A stretch of 64,000 nt of DNA from contig CAYTGR010000011.1 of the NCBI GenBank assembly GCA_964437445.1, forward strand, positions 25,709 to 89,708, read 5' to 3'. The stretch's first letter is position 1. Each line of letters starts with the position of its first letter. The notes under the pieces were generated by a model. That model made no database searches, had not been told where the DNA came from, and saw only the letters and a list, made by a program, of their open reading frames with translations. This document shows, piece by piece, positions 63,943 to 64,000 of the stretch. A program made the position numbers and the translations under genes. The stretch is from CAYTGR01 sp964437445. Lineage in GTDB: Bacteria; Chloroflexota; Anaerolineae; B4-G1; SLSP01.

Positions 63943-64000
63943 TGAAAATAACGTTCTGCGTTTGTAGTGAGGCGCTTTAGCGCCGTCTGAGCCGCGCTGA
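63943..64000 (+). repeat. dispersed palindromic element (copy 4, cut by the window edge)
   Basis: TTGAAAATAACGTTCTGCGT, TTGTAGTGAGGCGCTTTAGC and GCCGTCTGAGCCGCGCTGA. It has the same leader and core as copies 2 and 3; the right half lies outside the window. Confidence 0.8.

Noticed and set aside
1..64000. tRNA, rRNA or known riboswitch
   Set aside because: No cloverleaf, rRNA or recognisable riboswitch consensus was found by eye; a covariance-model scan (tRNAscan-SE, Rfam) would be decisive.

Overview
The window is a high-GC, densely coded chromosomal segment, most likely from a member of the Chloroflexota (Anaerolineae-like) and probably a draft or metagenome assembly, since it holds two 100-N gaps. 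That assignment is inference. It rests on the gene mix (NB-ARC/WD40, CHAT-TPR, MoxR/vWA, LutABC with glycolate-oxidase subunits, TerY-type kinase/phosphatase genes), GTG/TTG starts, and many short palindromic or word-like repeats between and inside genes. No rRNA, tRNA, CRISPR array or transposase was seen.

Region 1 (1-4.9 kb): the tail of a membrane protein, a NarL/LuxR-type two-component pair, an Old Yellow Enzyme/dienoyl-CoA-reductase-like flavoprotein and a TPR gene with a one-base frameshift. Region 2 (5.1-24.6 kb) is a conflict/signalling island. It holds a decayed caspase-like gene, a Fic AMP-transferase, a small helical protein followed by an NB-ARC-WD40 NLR, a MoxR/DUF5682/HEAT/vWA/SWIM cluster interrupted by a DUF4258-YgiT toxin-antitoxin pair, an AAA/PD-(D/E)XK gene between exact 47-bp direct repeats, and a CHAT-TPR protease gene with an unknown partner. 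The small helical protein and the NLR share a C-terminal/N-terminal amyloid-like motif.

Region 3 (24.9-34.4 kb): a truncated beta-helix lipoprotein, a TetR-controlled ABC-2 exporter (two permeases, one ATPase), and a membrane redox cluster (six-TM protein, TauE/SafE-DsbD-like protein, polyferredoxin, small anchored protein) closed by a strong terminator. Region 4 (34.4-44.7 kb) starts at a consensus-like promoter and forms one co-directional block resembling an expanded TerY-P stress-signalling module: vWA, PP2C, WD40, TerY-C-like zinc ribbon, Ser/Thr kinase with zinc ribbon, then three extracytoplasmic binding-protein-like sensors (one fused to vWA) and a membrane-anchored helical protein.

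Region 5 (45-53.7 kb): a NUDIX hydrolase, a MacB-type ABC export system with a double-length permease, a small lipoprotein and a P-type Ca2+-ATPase. Region 6 (53.9-62.7 kb, minus strand) is a lactate/glycolate oxidation block: an atypical NRAMP-fold transporter, LutA, LutB, LutC and a single 1,320-residue GlcF-GlcD-GlcE fusion. A NarL-type response regulator and a copy of a dispersed palindromic repeat end the window.

Most promising for novelty: the amyloid-motif-linked NLR/effector pair, the TerY-like kinase/phosphatase block with binding-protein sensors, the GlcFDE fusion whose F-D linker is a translated intergenic repeat, and palindromic elements sitting in frame inside coding sequences.
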